NCBI RefSeq assembly: GCF_004919095.1
Contig: NZ_STGJ01000006.1
Span: forward strand, 1-64,000
DNA from: Crenobacter intestini
GTDB taxonomy: Bacteria; Pseudomonadota; Gammaproteobacteria; Burkholderiales; Chromobacteriaceae
DNA length: 64,000 nt
Direction: 5' to 3'
Notes under the pieces: generated by a model
Database searches by the model: none
Seen by the model: the letters and a program-made list of their open reading frames with translations, nothing else
What the model was told of the DNA's origin: nothing
Position numbers and translations under genes: made by a program
Part shown: in pieces, positions 31,072-40,869 of the stretch
How positions within the stretch are numbered: the stretch's first letter is position 1
Layout: each line of letters begins with the position of its first letter

Positions 31072-33270
31072 ATGTCCGAAGTCACCGCCATCCAGACCCT
31101 GCGCCCCGCCCGTAAGATCCGCCCCGCCCCCTTCCTGCCGATGAGCCGCGCGGAAATGAAACAGCTGGGCTGGCAGGCCTGCGACATCATCCTTGTCACC
31201 GGCGACGCGTATATTGACCACCCGAGCTTCGGCATGGCGCTGATCGGCCGCCTGCTCGAAGACCAGGGCTTCAAGGTCGGCATCATCAGCCAGCCTGACT
31301 GGCAGTCGGCCGACGACTTCAAGCAGTTGGGCAAGCCGCGCCTCTTCTTCGCGGTGACCGCCGGCAATATGGACTCGATGGTCAACCACTACACCGCCGA
31401 CCGCAAACCGCGTTCGGACGACGCGTATACCGCGGGCGGCGCCGCCGGCAAGCGGCCGGACCGCGCGGTGGCGGTGTATGCGCAGCGCTGCCGCGAGGCG
31501 TACCCGGGCTGCGACGTGATGGTCGGCGGCATCGAAGCGTCCTTGCGCCGCATCGCGCAGTACGACTACTGGAGCGAGAAGGTGCGCCAGTCGGCGCTGG
31601 TCTACTCGAAGGCCGACATGCTGCTGTTCGGCAACGCCGAGCGCGCGCTGATCGAGGTCGCGCACCGCGCGGCCGCCGGCGAGCGCCTCGCCGACATCCG
31701 CGACGTGCGCGGCACCGCCTTCCTCGCGCCCTTAGGCTGGCTGCCCGAAGGCTGGACCGAGATGGATTCGAGCACCGTCGACACTCCGGGCCGTATCGAC
31801 GCACACACCGACCCCTACCTCGACACCACGCAGTCGCAGGCGCCAGCAAGCAGCTCGGGCCCCGACGGCGCGCAGCCTATCCGCATCGTCAGCCGCGAGG
31901 AGCGCCTCGCTGCACGGCGTGAGGCGCGTGCCAAGACGGTGATCCGCATCCCCGCCTTCGAGGCGGTCGCCTACGACCCGGTGCTCTACGCGCACGCCAG
32001 CCGCACCCTGCACCTGGAATCGAACCCGGGCAACGCGCGCGCGCTGGTGCAGATGCACGGCGAGCGCGACGTGTGGATCAACCCGCCGCCGGTGCCGCTG
32101 ACCACGCCGGAAATGGACTACGTGTACGACCTGCCCTACGCGCGCAACCCGCACCCGGGCTACGGCGAAGAACGCATCCCGGCGTGGGAGATGATCCGCT
32201 TTTCGGTCAACATCATGCGCGGCTGCTTCGGCGGCTGTACCTTCTGCTCGATCACCGAACACGAGGGGCGCATCATCCAGAGCCGGTCCGAATCGAGCAT
32301 CCTCAAGGAAATCGAGGAGATCCGCGACAAGACCGAGGGCTTCACCGGCCATATCACCGACCTGGGCGGGCCGACCGCCAACATGTACCGGCTCGCCTGC
32401 AAGGACCCGAAGATCGAGTCGTCGTGCCGTCGCCTCTCCTGCGTATACCCGGACGTGTGCGAGAACATGGACACCGACCACGGCCCGCTGATCCAGCTCT
32501 ACCGCAAGGCGCGCGCGCTGCCCGGCGTCAAGCGGCTGACCATCGGCTCGGGCGTGCGCTACGACCTCGCCGTGCGCTCGCCCGAGTACGTGAAGGAGCT
32601 GGTCACCCACCACGTCAGCGGCTACCTGAAGATCGCGCCCGAGCACACCGAGGAGAACACCCTCTCCAAGATGATGAAGCCGGGCATCGGCAGCTACTAC
32701 CGCTTCAAGGAACTGTTCGAGCGCTACAGCCGGCAGGCGGGCAAGAAGCAGTACCTGATCCCCTACTTCATCGCCGCGCACCCGGGCACCACCGACGAGG
32801 ACATGCTGAACCTGGCGATCTGGATCAAGAAGAACGGCTTCCGCCCAGACCAGGTGCAGACCTTCACGCCGACGCCGATGGCGCTGGCGACCACCATGTG
32901 GCACACCGGCCGCAACCCGCTGAAGAAGCTCGCACGCAGCTCGGAAAAGGTCGACACCGTGCGCGACCCGGCGCGGCGCCGCCTGCACAAGGCCTTCCTG
33001 CGCTTCCACGACCCGAAGAACTGGTCGGCGATCCGCCAGGCGCTCGAGGCGATGGGCCGCACCGACCTGATCGGCTACGGCGACGAGCACCTGGTGCCGC
33101 CGTGGGGCGCCGAAGACAAGCCGCAGCGTGGCGCGCCGCCGCGCGGCGCCGGCAAGGGGCAGATGGCGCCCCGCAACCCTGCGCCGCAAGCGCCGGGGCG
33201 TGGCAAGCCGGCGTCCGCCACCGGCCGCGGCGGCCCGGCAACGGGCCCGCGAGGCAAGGGCAAGCGCTGA
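31072..33270 (+). CDS. YgiQ family radical SAM protein
   Basis: A 732-residue radical S-adenosylmethionine protein of the YgiQ family, function unknown. The long N-terminal domain includes [21 protein letters not shown]. The iron-sulfur cluster motif CFGGCTFC is at about 384-391 (C-x3-C-x2-C). A Gly/Pro/Arg-rich, probably disordered tail fills the last 50 residues. No operon partner; upstream is 197 bases of spacer with no clear promoter. Confidence 0.93.
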   Translation: MSEVTAIQTLRPARKIRPAPFLPMSRAEMKQLGWQACDIILVTGDAYIDHPSFGMALIGRLLEDQGFKVGIISQPDWQSADDFKQLGKPRLFFAVTAGNMDSMVNHYTADRKPRSDDAYTAGGAAGKRPDRAVAVYAQRCREAYPGCDVMVGGIEASLRRIAQYDYWSEKVRQSALVYSKADMLLFGNAERALIEVAHRAAAGERLADIRDVRGTAFLAPLGWLPEGWTEMDSSTVDTPGRIDAHTDPYLDTTQSQAPASSSGPDGAQPIRIVSREERLAARREARAKTVIRIPAFEAVAYDPVLYAHASRTLHLESNPGNARALVQMHGERDVWINPPPVPLTTPEMDYVYDLPYARNPHPGYGEERIPAWEMIRFSVNIMRGCFGGCTFCSITEHEGRIIQSRSESSILKEIEEIRDKTEGFTGHITDLGGPTANMYRLACKDPKIESSCRRLSCVYPDVCENMDTDHGPLIQLYRKARALPGVKRLTIGSGVRYDLAVRSPEYVKELVTHHVSGYLKIAPEHTEENTLSKMMKPGIGSYYRFKELFERYSRQAGKKQYLIPYFIAAHPGTTDEDMLNLAIWIKKNGFRPDQVQTFTPTPMALATTMWHTGRNPLKKLARSSEKVDTVRDPARRRLHKAFLRFHDPKNWSAIRQALEAMGRTDLIGYGDEHLVPPWGAEDKPQRGAPPRGAGKGQMAPRNPAPQAPGRGKPASATGRGGPATGPRGKGKR

Positions 33271-33326
33271 ACGCGTGCGCATAGGCTACCTTGGTGGCAT
33301 ACCCATGCCACCCCAAGGAGCCTGAC

Positions 33327-34445
33327 ATGTCCGAACTGACCGAGCGCCTCACCCAGCGCCTGCAAGATATCTTCGTTGCACCCGCCGCGCAGGGCGAGGC
33401 GCTGGGCGCCGACGCGCTCGGCGCGCTGATCGCCGGCTTCACCCCGGTGCTGGTCGGCCAGCTCGCCCAGGCAAGCCACAGCCCGGAGGGGATGACCCGG
33501 CTGCTCACCCTCTTCAACGACCCCGGCCTGCCCCACCCCGACGAAGCGTCGACCCTGCTCGACGGCGGGCACCGCGAGCGCCTCGCCGGCCTTGGCGGGC
33601 AACTGCTGGACAAGGCGCTGGGCGGACAGGCCGCGCCGCTGGAGACCGGCCTTGCCGCCGCTTCGGCGCTGGACCGCACCGAGATCACCCGCCTGCTGTC
33701 GCTGGCCACCCCGTTCGCGCTCGCCTTGCTGCGCAAGGACGCCGGCGGCGGCGAAGTCAGCGCGGCCGCGCTCGCCCGGCTGTTCGGCCACGAGGCGCCA
33801 CCCAGCGCGGCGGCCGCGGCGCTGGCCGGCGCCGAAGGCGTGGACCTGAAAAAACCTGCCGTAGCCGCACCCGCCCCGGCCGTCGACGCCCCCAAAAGCG
33901 GCTGGTCGCGCCTGTTGCCGTGGCTTGCGCTCGCCGCGATCGCGGTGATCGCCCTGCTGCAACTGAAAAGCTGCGACAAGGACGGCGCGTCCACCGCCGA
34001 AATGCCGATGCCGGCGGCGACCCCGGCCCCCGAACAGCCTGCCCCCCTGCCCGCGTCCGCACCTGCGGCTTCCGCACCCGCCGCGCTCACCGACGCGTCC
34101 GCCCCCGCCGCGGCACCCGAGGCGCCTGCGCCGGTCAGCCTGTACTACGACCGCAGCGTCACCCGCGTGCCCGACGACGCCGCAAAGCTGCTCGAGCCCA
34201 TCGTCGCCTTCCTGAAGTCCCACCCCGACGCGCGCGTCGAGATTCGCGGCTACCACGACCGCGACGGCGCGCAGGCGCTCAACACGGCGCTGGCCGCCGG
34301 CCGCGCCGAGGCCGCACGCGTGTATCTGGAGAAGGCCGGCGTACCCGCCGCGCAGATCGAGGAAGTTGCACCCGCGTCGACGCTGGGCGACGATGCGGAC
34401 AACCGCCGCGCCCGCCGCGCCGACCTCACCGTCGTGCTTCGGTAA
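33327..34445 (+). CDS. DUF937-OmpA fusion protein, paralogue 1
   Basis: A 372-residue protein in three parts. The N-terminal DUF937 (YidB-like) helical domain covers about 1-165 (GMTRLLTLFNDPGLPHPD...). A single membrane helix (about 195-210, LPWLALAAIAVIALL) and an Ala/Pro linker follow. The C-terminal OmpA-like domain has VEIRGYHDRDG and NRRARRADLTVVL, which in OmpA proteins binds peptidoglycan. The likely topology is DUF937 inside and OmpA in the periplasm. AAGGAG precedes the ATG. A paralogue lies at 37518. Confidence 0.8.
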   Translation: MSELTERLTQRLQDIFVAPAAQGEALGADALGALIAGFTPVLVGQLAQASHSPEGMTRLLTLFNDPGLPHPDEASTLLDGGHRERLAGLGGQLLDKALGGQAAPLETGLAAASALDRTEITRLLSLATPFALALLRKDAGGGEVSAAALARLFGHEAPPSAAAAALAGAEGVDLKKPAVAAPAPAVDAPKSGWSRLLPWLALAAIAVIALLQLKSCDKDGASTAEMPMPAATPAPEQPAPLPASAPAASAPAALTDASAPAAAPEAPAPVSLYYDRSVTRVPDDAAKLLEPIVAFLKSHPDARVEIRGYHDRDGAQALNTALAAGRAEAARVYLEKAGVPAAQIEEVAPASTLGDDADNRRARRADLTVVLR

Positions 34446-34569
34446 GCGCAGAGTACAGTGCCGGCCGTAACGGACAGGGCCTTCGACCGGCTGCCGCGAG
34501 CCCCGGCGGCCCGCCTGGCACGGCCAGCCAGGCCGGGCCGCTGACGACAACCCCCACGCGGACACCGCC

Positions 34570-35766
34570 ATGCCCAAACCATCCTCCCGCCTGACCCTGT
34601 CCGAGTTGCGCGGCCTGATCCTGCTGACCGACGCCGCCGTCGCCGGCAGCAGCGACATCGCCGAAGGCGTGCACCGCAAGGTATGGGATACGCTGGGCGC
34701 ACCACCGGGCAAGGAAGCCGGGCGGACCCGCGGCGTGACCGGCCTCGCCTACCAAAGCGTGCGCGGCATCAGCCGCTTGCTGGCGCAGGGCGCCAACCAT
34801 TTGCTGCAGGCCCTGGAGGGGCAGCCAGATACCAGCGCCGCATCCCCCCGGCGCACCCGCCTGCTGGCGGTGCTGAACGGTATCGTCGGAGACCGGCTGA
34901 CGGCAGAGGCCAACCCGCTGGCCACCCGGATGGCGCTGTACCGCGCGCCGGACGAAGAGACCGAAGCGATGCCGGCCGCGGCCGGCAAGGTCCTGCTGCT
35001 GATCCATGGTTTGTGCATGAGCGAATACGCGTGGGAGGATGCCGGCGAAGAAACCGTCGACTACGCGGCGGTGCTCGCCGGCATCGGCTATACCCCGCTT
35101 TACCTGCGTTACAACAGCGGCCGCCATGTTTCGCACAACGGACGCGAGCTGGCGGCCCTACTGGAGAAGGCGCTGGCCGACAGGCCCGGCCTTGCGCTGA
35201 GCGTCGTCGCGCACAGCATGGGCGGGCTGGTGCTGCGCAGCGCCTGCCACTACGCCCGCCAAGCCGGCATGCGCTGGCCGGAGCGCCTGCAGCATATGGT
35301 CTTCCTGGGCACGCCGCATCACGGCGCGCCGCTGGAGCAGGCTGGCAATTATCTGGAAGCCGTACTCGGCAAATTGCCCCATGCCGCGCCGTGGGCGGGC
35401 TTGGCTAGGGTGCGCAGCGCCGGCATCACCGACTTGCGCGAGGGCCGGCTGCTGGACGAAGACTGGCAGGGTTGGGCGCGTTTTCACCACCACCGCGACA
35501 CGCACGCCGTGCTGCCGCTGCCGGAAGGGGTCGCCTGCTTTGCCGTGGCCGCCGTCGTCACCGCCAAGCCCGGCGCCCTCGCCGACCGCCTGCTTGGCGA
35601 CGGGCTGGTGCCGCTGCAAAGCGCGCTGGGGCAGCACCACGACCCCGCGCGTGCCCTGTGCTTCGCGCCGCACAGGCAGCAGGTGTGCTACGGCATGCAC
35701 CACATGCAGCTGCTATCCTCCCCGGAGGTAGGCCGGCAACTGCTCGCCTGGCTGGCAGCGCCCTAG
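34570..35766 (+). CDS. Lipase-like alpha/beta hydrolase
   Basis: A 398-residue hydrolase. The oxyanion strand LLLIHGLCMS (about 140-149) and nucleophile elbow VVAHSMGGLV (about 215-224, Ser in S-M-G-G) are clear, followed by FLGTPHHGAPLE, a hallmark of PGAP1/lipase-class enzymes, and a late histidine in MHHMQLL. The N-terminal 130 residues are helical without a clear signal peptide. It may be a cytosolic esterase or granule-associated enzyme. It follows the DUF937-OmpA gene by 124 bases. Confidence 0.82.
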   Translation: MPKPSSRLTLSELRGLILLTDAAVAGSSDIAEGVHRKVWDTLGAPPGKEAGRTRGVTGLAYQSVRGISRLLAQGANHLLQALEGQPDTSAASPRRTRLLAVLNGIVGDRLTAEANPLATRMALYRAPDEETEAMPAAAGKVLLLIHGLCMSEYAWEDAGEETVDYAAVLAGIGYTPLYLRYNSGRHVSHNGRELAALLEKALADRPGLALSVVAHSMGGLVLRSACHYARQAGMRWPERLQHMVFLGTPHHGAPLEQAGNYLEAVLGKLPHAAPWAGLARVRSAGITDLREGRLLDEDWQGWARFHHHRDTHAVLPLPEGVACFAVAAVVTAKPGALADRLLGDGLVPLQSALGQHHDPARALCFAPHRQQVCYGMHHMQLLSSPEVGRQLLAWLAAP

Positions 35767-36914
35767 ATCGCTGCGCCCAGCCGCCACAGGCTGGTGACTT
35801 CGGCGGCACGGGCCGCGGCCAGCGTGTCGCCCGAGGCCAGCGCCTTCTTGTGCGTGGGCTTGACGTCCAGCCGGCCCAGCACCGTAAGGTTGGCCGCCGC
35901 GATCCATTCGAGCAGCGTCTCGCGCGAACGCAGGCCCAGATGCTCGGCCAGGTCCGAGATGATCAGCCAGCCCTCGCCCCCCGGCGTCAGGTGATCGGCA
36001 AGGCCGGCCAGAAAGCCCCTGAGCATGCGGCTGTCCGGGTCGTACACCGCGTACTCGATCGCCGAGACCGGTTTGGCCGGCAGCCACGGCGGATTGCAGA
36101 CGACAAGCGGCGCCCGCCCGGCGGGAAACAGGTCGGCCTCAAGCAGCGTCACCTGTTGCGTCAGGCCCAGCCGCGCCAGGTTTTCCCCGGCGCAGGCCAA
36201 GGCCCGCGGATCCTGGTCGGTCGCGACCACCTGCGCCACTCCGCGCCTTGCCAGCACGGCGGCGAGCACGCCGCTGCCGGTACCGATATCGAACGCCAGC
36301 GTCGTCGACGGCAGCGGCGCCTCGGCGACCAGGTCCACATACTCGCCGCGGATCGGGGCAAACACCCCGTAGTGCGGATGGATGGCCGCGTCCAGCGCCT
36401 TGACCATCACCCCCTTGCGGCGCCACTCATGCGCGCCGATCAGCCCCTGCAACTCCCTGAGCGAGACCAGCGACGCGCCGCCGGACGCACCATACGCCTC
36501 GAAACAGGCAGCACTCACGTCGGGCGCGCGGCGCAGCGGCAGCCGGTAGTCGGCGTCCAGCGGCAACACCAGTTTGGAGAGGATCTGCGCACGCCGCCCC
36601 TGCGCCTGGCGGTGCAGGTGGAACGATTCGCAGGCGGTGGCGCCGGCCCGGGCGGGCTTGCGGTCGACGCGGCGGGCCATGGCCTGCAGCAGCTGGCGCG
36701 CGTTGTGGTAGTCGCCGCGCCACAGCAAGGTGGTGCCTTCGCACGCCAGCTTGTACGCCTTGTCGGCGCTCAGGCTGTCGTCGACGGCCAGCATGCGGGC
36801 CGGGGGCATCAAGCCGGCCTCGGAGCGCCAGCGCGCGCTGCATTGGGCGCCGGCTTCCTGCCAATGGGCAGTCATCACTGCGCCTGAAGCGCTCGCGGTT
36901 ACAGCAGAAGTCAT
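35763..36914 (-). CDS. Class I SAM-dependent methyltransferase
   Basis: A 383-residue methyltransferase. The SAM motif I is LAFDIGTGSGVLAAVLA (about 200-216), motif II ATDQDP, and the catalytic motif CNPPWLPA is the (N/D)PPY-type signature of methyltransferases acting on glutamine or exocyclic N atoms (PrmC/RlmF/RsmC-like). The N-terminal 180 residues are specific to this branch. The ATG at 36914 has AGGTG about eight bases upstream. Its stop overlaps the hydrolase end by four bases. Target unknown. Confidence 0.83.
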   Translation of the reverse strand: MTSAVTASASGAVMTAHWQEAGAQCSARWRSEAGLMPPARMLAVDDSLSADKAYKLACEGTTLLWRGDYHNARQLLQAMARRVDRKPARAGATACESFHLHRQAQGRRAQILSKLVLPLDADYRLPLRRAPDVSAACFEAYGASGGASLVSLRELQGLIGAHEWRRKGVMVKALDAAIHPHYGVFAPIRGEYVDLVAEAPLPSTTLAFDIGTGSGVLAAVLARRGVAQVVATDQDPRALACAGENLARLGLTQQVTLLEADLFPAGRAPLVVCNPPWLPAKPVSAIEYAVYDPDSRMLRGFLAGLADHLTPGGEGWLIISDLAEHLGLRSRETLLEWIAAANLTVLGRLDVKPTHKKALASGDTLAAARAAEVTSLWRLGAAI

Positions 36915-37232
36915 CGGGAACACACCTGGCCGGCTGACAGCGACTGGGCGCAGGCGGCAAACGGGGGAATAAAAGGCTTTGCCTGACGGGACGGGAAAAG
37001 CGGGACACAAAGCGCCTGCCAGCACCGGGCGGCAGACACGGGCAAGCGCGGTGGCGCTTGGCACGCAAGGTGCGGGATTCTAAGGCTTAAGCGCCGGGGC
37101 GTCACCCCGCGCGACAAGCCCGGGCCAAGGCAGCGCAACTTTCAGGCACACGGCACGCCAAACTGGCCGGACTGCTGCAAACGTCATTCATCCCTGCCGC
37201 CGCTTGCCGCCCAGAGGTGCGTCCGGACAAGA
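36915..37232. other. Spacer upstream of the methyltransferase
   Basis: About 320 bases with no coding signal on either strand. The region codes for nothing recognisable and has no strong promoter. The methyltransferase frame extends 50 codons into it without conserved features. Confidence 0.4.
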
Positions 37233-37266
37233 AAAATAACCCGCCGTGCCGGTGTCACGGTCGGGT
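37233..37266 (-). terminator. Leftward terminator next to the panD remnant
   Basis: A stem ACCCG(A)CCGTG / CACGGCGGGT with a one-base bulge is followed on the minus strand by TATTTTTC. No intact leftward gene precedes it, which fits its being the old terminator of the decayed panD copy. Confidence 0.6.
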
Positions 37267-37287
37267 CCTGCAGGACGGCGCAAAGAG

Positions 37288-37385
37288 GCTTACGCCTACG
37301 GGGTCGGCATCGCGCCCTTCTAGATTTTGGTGGTGCGGCCATTCGCATCGACGGATAGTCGCGCCGGCCCTATCGGCCCCCCCCG
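37288..37385 (-). pseudogene. panD: Remnant of a second panD (3' end only)
   Basis: The minus-strand reading is VDANGRTTKI-stop-KGAMPTP-stop-A-stop. It aligns with the C-terminus of the intact PanD in this window ([20 protein letters not shown]). At DNA level GCTTACGCCT, GGGTCGGC and TCGCGCC recur in the same order as at 38713-38740. Two in-frame stops and loss of everything upstream make it non-functional. It likely marks a tandem duplication of a DUF937-OmpA plus panD block. Confidence 0.7.
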
Positions 37386-37517
37386 CAGCAGACCAGCACA
37401 ACACACGCAATACAAAAGTGGCAAAGCCCCATGCGAAAGACTAGCTTGGACAATCCGATGCAGATCCTTGATTAAAAAGGGCTTTCGGCATTTCAAATCA
37501 CAGTCAAGGAGCTGAAA
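37386..37517 (+). other. Leader region of DUF937-OmpA paralogue 2
   Basis: An AT-richer stretch upstream of the GTG at 37518. TTGGAC or TTGATT motifs occur (about 37447 and 37468), but I cannot choose a convincing promoter pair. Confidence 0.3.
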
Positions 37518-38657
37518 GTGGACTTCAACCTTGCGGACTTCGTCACAAAAAGCCTCGCCGGACCCTTCGCAGAGCAATTGGCAGGCCATCTTGGCGCCCC
37601 AGCCAAGGACGTCGGCAGTACGCTAGGCGCGCTGGTGCCGGCCACGCTGGGCACCATGCTCAAGGCCAACGGCACGCCGGACGGGGTCAATACCCTGCTC
37701 GGCCTGCTCAATGCCCGCAACCTGCCGCAGCCGGAAGACGCACAGCGCCTGCTGGCCGCCCCGGATCAGGTCGGCGCCCTGCTCGACATGGGGAGGGGGC
37801 AAGCGAACACCCTGTTCGGGGACAAGCTCGGCGGCCTTGGCAGCGCGCTGGCCACGCAAGGCGCCTTGCCGACAGAGACTGTGGGCAAGCTCCTGCCGCT
37901 AGCCCTGCCCTTCATCCTCGGCCTGCTGCGCCGCCAGGCTGGCGGTGGAACCATCGACGCCGCCGGTTTGAAAGGCCTGCTAGCCAACCTGGCACCGGCG
38001 CTTTCCGGCAAGATTTCAGCCGCGCTGATGTCGCTACTCGGACTGGGCTCGCTGTTCGGCGGCGCGTCGGCCGCCAAACCCGCCGCCGCAGCTGCCGCTG
38101 CGGCGTCCATCCCGCCGGCCGAAACCGTCCACAAGGCAGGCTGGAAGCGCTGGTTGCCGTTGCTGCTGATCGGTGCACTCGCCTTGTGGCTACTGACGCA
38201 ATTTCGCGGCTGCGATGAAACAGCGCCCGCCTTGCCGACAGCGTCTGCGCCCGCCGCCGTCGCCATCCCTGAGCCGGCGGTGCCAACGGCTAGCCTTCCC
38301 GTGCCTGCCGTTCCGGCCATTGCGACCGAGCAGCCGGCCAGCCCTCAGCCTGCCAGCATTTTCTTCGACATCGACGTGACGACGCCGCCCGCGGGGAGCA
38401 TGCAGCAATTGCAGGCGCTGGCCGACTTCGCCAAGGCAAACCCGGGCAAGCGCCTGTCCGTCAGCGGCTTCCACGACAAGAACGGGGACGCAGCGCACAA
38501 CAAGGCGCTCGCGCAAGGACGGGGCGATGCAGTCAAGGCACTGCTGATCGAAGCGGGTGTACCCGGCGAGCAGATCGACGTGCTGGTGCCAGACAACAGC
38601 GTCGGCGACCAGGGCGACGACAGGACGGCCCGACGCGTCGACGTCAGCACAGACTGA
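37518..38657 (+). CDS. DUF937-OmpA fusion protein, paralogue 2
   Basis: A 379-residue protein with the same plan as the gene at 33327. A DUF937 domain (about 1-170, with GVNTLLGLLNARNLPQPEDAQ parallel to the other copy) is followed by a membrane helix (about 216-230), a Pro/Ala linker, and an OmpA-like domain with LSVSGFHDKNGDAAHNKAL and DRTARRVDV. The start is GTG with AAGGAG six bases ahead. It is convergent with panD, sharing the terminator at 38669. Confidence 0.82.
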   Translation: MDFNLADFVTKSLAGPFAEQLAGHLGAPAKDVGSTLGALVPATLGTMLKANGTPDGVNTLLGLLNARNLPQPEDAQRLLAAPDQVGALLDMGRGQANTLFGDKLGGLGSALATQGALPTETVGKLLPLALPFILGLLRRQAGGGTIDAAGLKGLLANLAPALSGKISAALMSLLGLGSLFGGASAAKPAAAAAAAASIPPAETVHKAGWKRWLPLLLIGALALWLLTQFRGCDETAPALPTASAPAAVAIPEPAVPTASLPVPAVPAIATEQPASPQPASIFFDIDVTTPPAGSMQQLQALADFAKANPGKRLSVSGFHDKNGDAAHNKALAQGRGDAVKALLIEAGVPGEQIDVLVPDNSVGDQGDDRTARRVDVSTD

Positions 38658-38668
38658 TCGGCACCAAA

Positions 38669-38699
38669 AAGAGAAACCCGCCTGAGGCGGGTTTCTCTT
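38669..38699. terminator. Bidirectional terminator between DUF937-OmpA 2 and panD
   Basis: A 14-bp perfect stem AAGAGAAACCCGCC / GGCGGGTTTCTCTT with a TGA loop. A-rich on the left for leftward panD and CTTG-flanked on the right. Confidence 0.85.
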
Positions 38700-38714
38700 G
38701 TGCGGCTCTGCAGC

Positions 38715-39098
38715 TTACGCCTGCTGGGTCGGCGTCGCGCCGTACTTGACTTCGGTGATCCGGTTATCCGCGTCGACGAACACCTGCGCCGGCTTGTGCG
38801 CGGCGATCTCGGCGCCATCCATCTGCGCGAAAGTCGCGATGATCAGCAAATCGCCCGGCGCGGCGCGGCGGGCGGCCGAGCCGTTGACCGAGATGATGCC
38901 CGAGCCGCGTTCGGCGCGGATCGCGTAGGTCGCGAAACGCTCGCCGTTGGTCACGTTCCAGATCTCGACTTCCTCGTACTCGAGGATGTCGGCGGCCTCG
39001 AGCAGGTCTTCGTCGATCGCGCACGAGCCGATGTAGTGCAGCTCCGAATGCGTGGTGGTCACCCGGTGCAGCTTGGACTTGAGCATGCTTCTGAGCAT
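38715..39098 (-). CDS. panD: Aspartate 1-decarboxylase
   Basis: A 127-residue proenzyme that makes beta-alanine from aspartate for pantothenate. It self-cleaves at Gly24-Ser25 (HYIGSCAID) to form the pyruvoyl group. [15 protein letters not shown] and [14 protein letters not shown] match the family closely. The ATG at 39098 gives the standard [14 protein letters not shown] start. It lies downstream of panC but behind a terminator, so it is separately or only partly co-expressed. Confidence 0.97.
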   Translation of the reverse strand: MLRSMLKSKLHRVTTTHSELHYIGSCAIDEDLLEAADILEYEEVEIWNVTNGERFATYAIRAERGSGIISVNGSAARRAAPGDLLIIATFAQMDGAEIAAHKPAQVFVDADNRITEVKYGATPTQQA

Positions 39099-39122
39099 GG
39101 CGGTACTTCCCCTTTGTTCAAG

Positions 39123-39154
39123 TAAAAAACCACGCCGCGTCATGCGGCGTGGCC
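39123..39154 (-). terminator. Terminator between panC and panD
   Basis: A 9-bp stem CCACGCCGC / GCGGCGTGG (39130-39152) followed by TTTTTT on the minus strand, 18 bases past the panC stop and 25 before the panD start. Confidence 0.82.
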
Positions 39155-39170
39155 TTGAGCCTGCGTGGTC

Positions 39171-40004
39171 TCAGCGGTCGACTTCGATGTTGTCGATCAG
39201 GCGGGTGCGCCCCAGGCGGGCGGCGGCGAGCACCACAAGGTGTTTCTCGCCGGCGTGCGCGACCTCCAGCGAGTGCGCGTGGCGCACCTCGACGTAGTCG
39301 ACGCGCCAGCCGTGCGCGGTCAGGTCATCCTTCGCGCGCGCCTCGAGCGCCGCGTAGTCGCTGTCTCCGCCGGCCAGCGCCTCGCGGATCAGCGACAGGT
39401 TGCGGTAGAGGCGCGGCGCTTCGGCCCGCTCGGCGTCCGACAGGTAGCCGTTGCGCGAAGAGAGCGCGAGCCCGTCGTCGGCGCGGCCAGTATCGACCGG
39501 CACCACCACCACCGGGCTGTTCAGGTCTTCGACCATGCCGCGGATCACCGCCAGCTGCTGGTAGTCCTTCTTGCCGAAGCACGCGAAGTCGGGCTCGACG
39601 ATGTTGAAGAGCTTGGTCACCACGGTGGCGACGCCGCGGAAATGCCCCGGGCGGAACGCGCCGCACAGCTCGTTCTGCAGGTTGGGCGGCTCGACGTTGT
39701 AGGCCTGGCGCACGCGCGGGTAGAGCTCGGCTTCCGTGGGGAAGAACAGCACGTCGACGCCGGCAGCTTCAAGCTTCGCGCAGTCTGCGTCGAAGGTGCG
39801 CGGGTACGCGTCGAAGTCTTCGCCCTGGCCGAACTGCAGGCGGTTGACGAAGATGCTGACCACGACCTTTTGCGCGTGGCGGTGCGCCTCGGCCACCAGC
39901 GCGAGGTGGCCGGCGTGCAGGTTGCCCATCGTCGGCACGAAAGCCACCGTGCCGGCGTCCTTGCGCCAGTTGCGCAACTCGGCGATCGAACGGATCACTT
40001 GCAT
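39171..40004 (-). CDS. panC: Pantothenate synthetase
   Basis: A 277-residue ligase joining pantoate and beta-alanine with ATP. It has the HIGH-like [10 protein letters not shown] (24-33), [17 protein letters not shown] and the KMSKS-like ALSSRNGYL. Length is normal. The ATG at 40004 follows AGGGTGCTCCC, 14 bases after panB. Confidence 0.97.
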   Translation of the reverse strand: MQVIRSIAELRNWRKDAGTVAFVPTMGNLHAGHLALVAEAHRHAQKVVVSIFVNRLQFGQGEDFDAYPRTFDADCAKLEAAGVDVLFFPTEAELYPRVRQAYNVEPPNLQNELCGAFRPGHFRGVATVVTKLFNIVEPDFACFGKKDYQQLAVIRGMVEDLNSPVVVVPVDTGRADDGLALSSRNGYLSDAERAEAPRLYRNLSLIREALAGGDSDYAALEARAKDDLTAHGWRVDYVEVRHAHSLEVAHAGEKHLVVLAAARLGRTRLIDNIEVDR

Positions 40005-40018
40005 GGGAGCACCCTTTC

Positions 40019-40810
40019 TCAGAAGCAGTGTTCGGCGGCCGGGAAGCTGCCGTCGCGCACCGCGTTGACGTAAGCCTCGACGGCGCCCTGGATGCTGCCC
40101 GCCTCGGCCATGAAATTCTTCACGAAGCGCGCCTTCTTGCCCGGGTAGACACCCAGCGCGTCGTAGAGCACCAGCACCTGGCCGGACACGTCCGGGCCCG
40201 CGCCGATGCCGATGGTCGGCACCCGCACCACCTCGGTGATCTCGCGCGCGAGCGGCGCCGGCACGCATTCCATCAGCACCATGCTCGCGCCGGCGTCGGC
40301 GAGCGTACGCGCGTCCTCGACGATGCGGCGGGCGTCGTCCTCGCTGCGCCCCTGCACCTTGTAGCCGCCGAAGGCGTTGACGAACTGCGGGGTGAGGCCG
40401 ATATGCGCGCACACCGGCACGCCGCGCTCGACCAGGAAGCGTACGGTCTCGGCCATGTACGCGCCGCCCTCGAGCTTGACCATGTGCGCGCCGGCCTGGA
40501 TCAGGCGGCTGGCGTTCTCGAATGCCTGCTGCGGGCTTTGCTGGTAGGCGCCGAAGGTCATGTCGCCCAGCACCAGTGCGTTCTTGGTGCCGCGCGCGAC
40601 GCAGCGCACGTGGTATTCCATTTCCTGCTGGGTGACCGGCAGCGTCGAGTCGCCCCCCTGGATCACCATGCCCAGCGAATCGCCGACCAGCAGGATGTCG
40701 ACGCCGGCCGTATCGAGCAGGGTCGCGAAGCTGGCGTCGTAGCAGGTCATCATGGTGATCTTGCGGCCTTCGGCCGCCATCTTGTGCAGCGTGCTGACGG
40801 TTGTTTTCAT
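40019..40810 (-). CDS. panB: 3-methyl-2-oxobutanoate hydroxymethyltransferase
   Basis: A 263-residue enzyme making ketopantoate from ketoisovalerate and methylene-THF. Conserved segments include [21 protein letters not shown] (metal-binding Asp), [10 protein letters not shown] and [14 protein letters not shown]. The ATG at 40810 aligns with the E. coli start; a second ATG six codons upstream lacks a ribosome site. Confidence 0.97.
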   Translation of the reverse strand: MKTTVSTLHKMAAEGRKITMMTCYDASFATLLDTAGVDILLVGDSLGMVIQGGDSTLPVTQQEMEYHVRCVARGTKNALVLGDMTFGAYQQSPQQAFENASRLIQAGAHMVKLEGGAYMAETVRFLVERGVPVCAHIGLTPQFVNAFGGYKVQGRSEDDARRIVEDARTLADAGASMVLMECVPAPLAREITEVVRVPTIGIGAGPDVSGQVLVLYDALGVYPGKKARFVKNFMAEAGSIQGAVEAYVNAVRDGSFPAAEHCF

Positions 40811-40869
40811 CTTTACGGAAGTCTCCATGGATGGACGGGACTGCGCGGCGACGGCTTGTGGCCGCCGCC

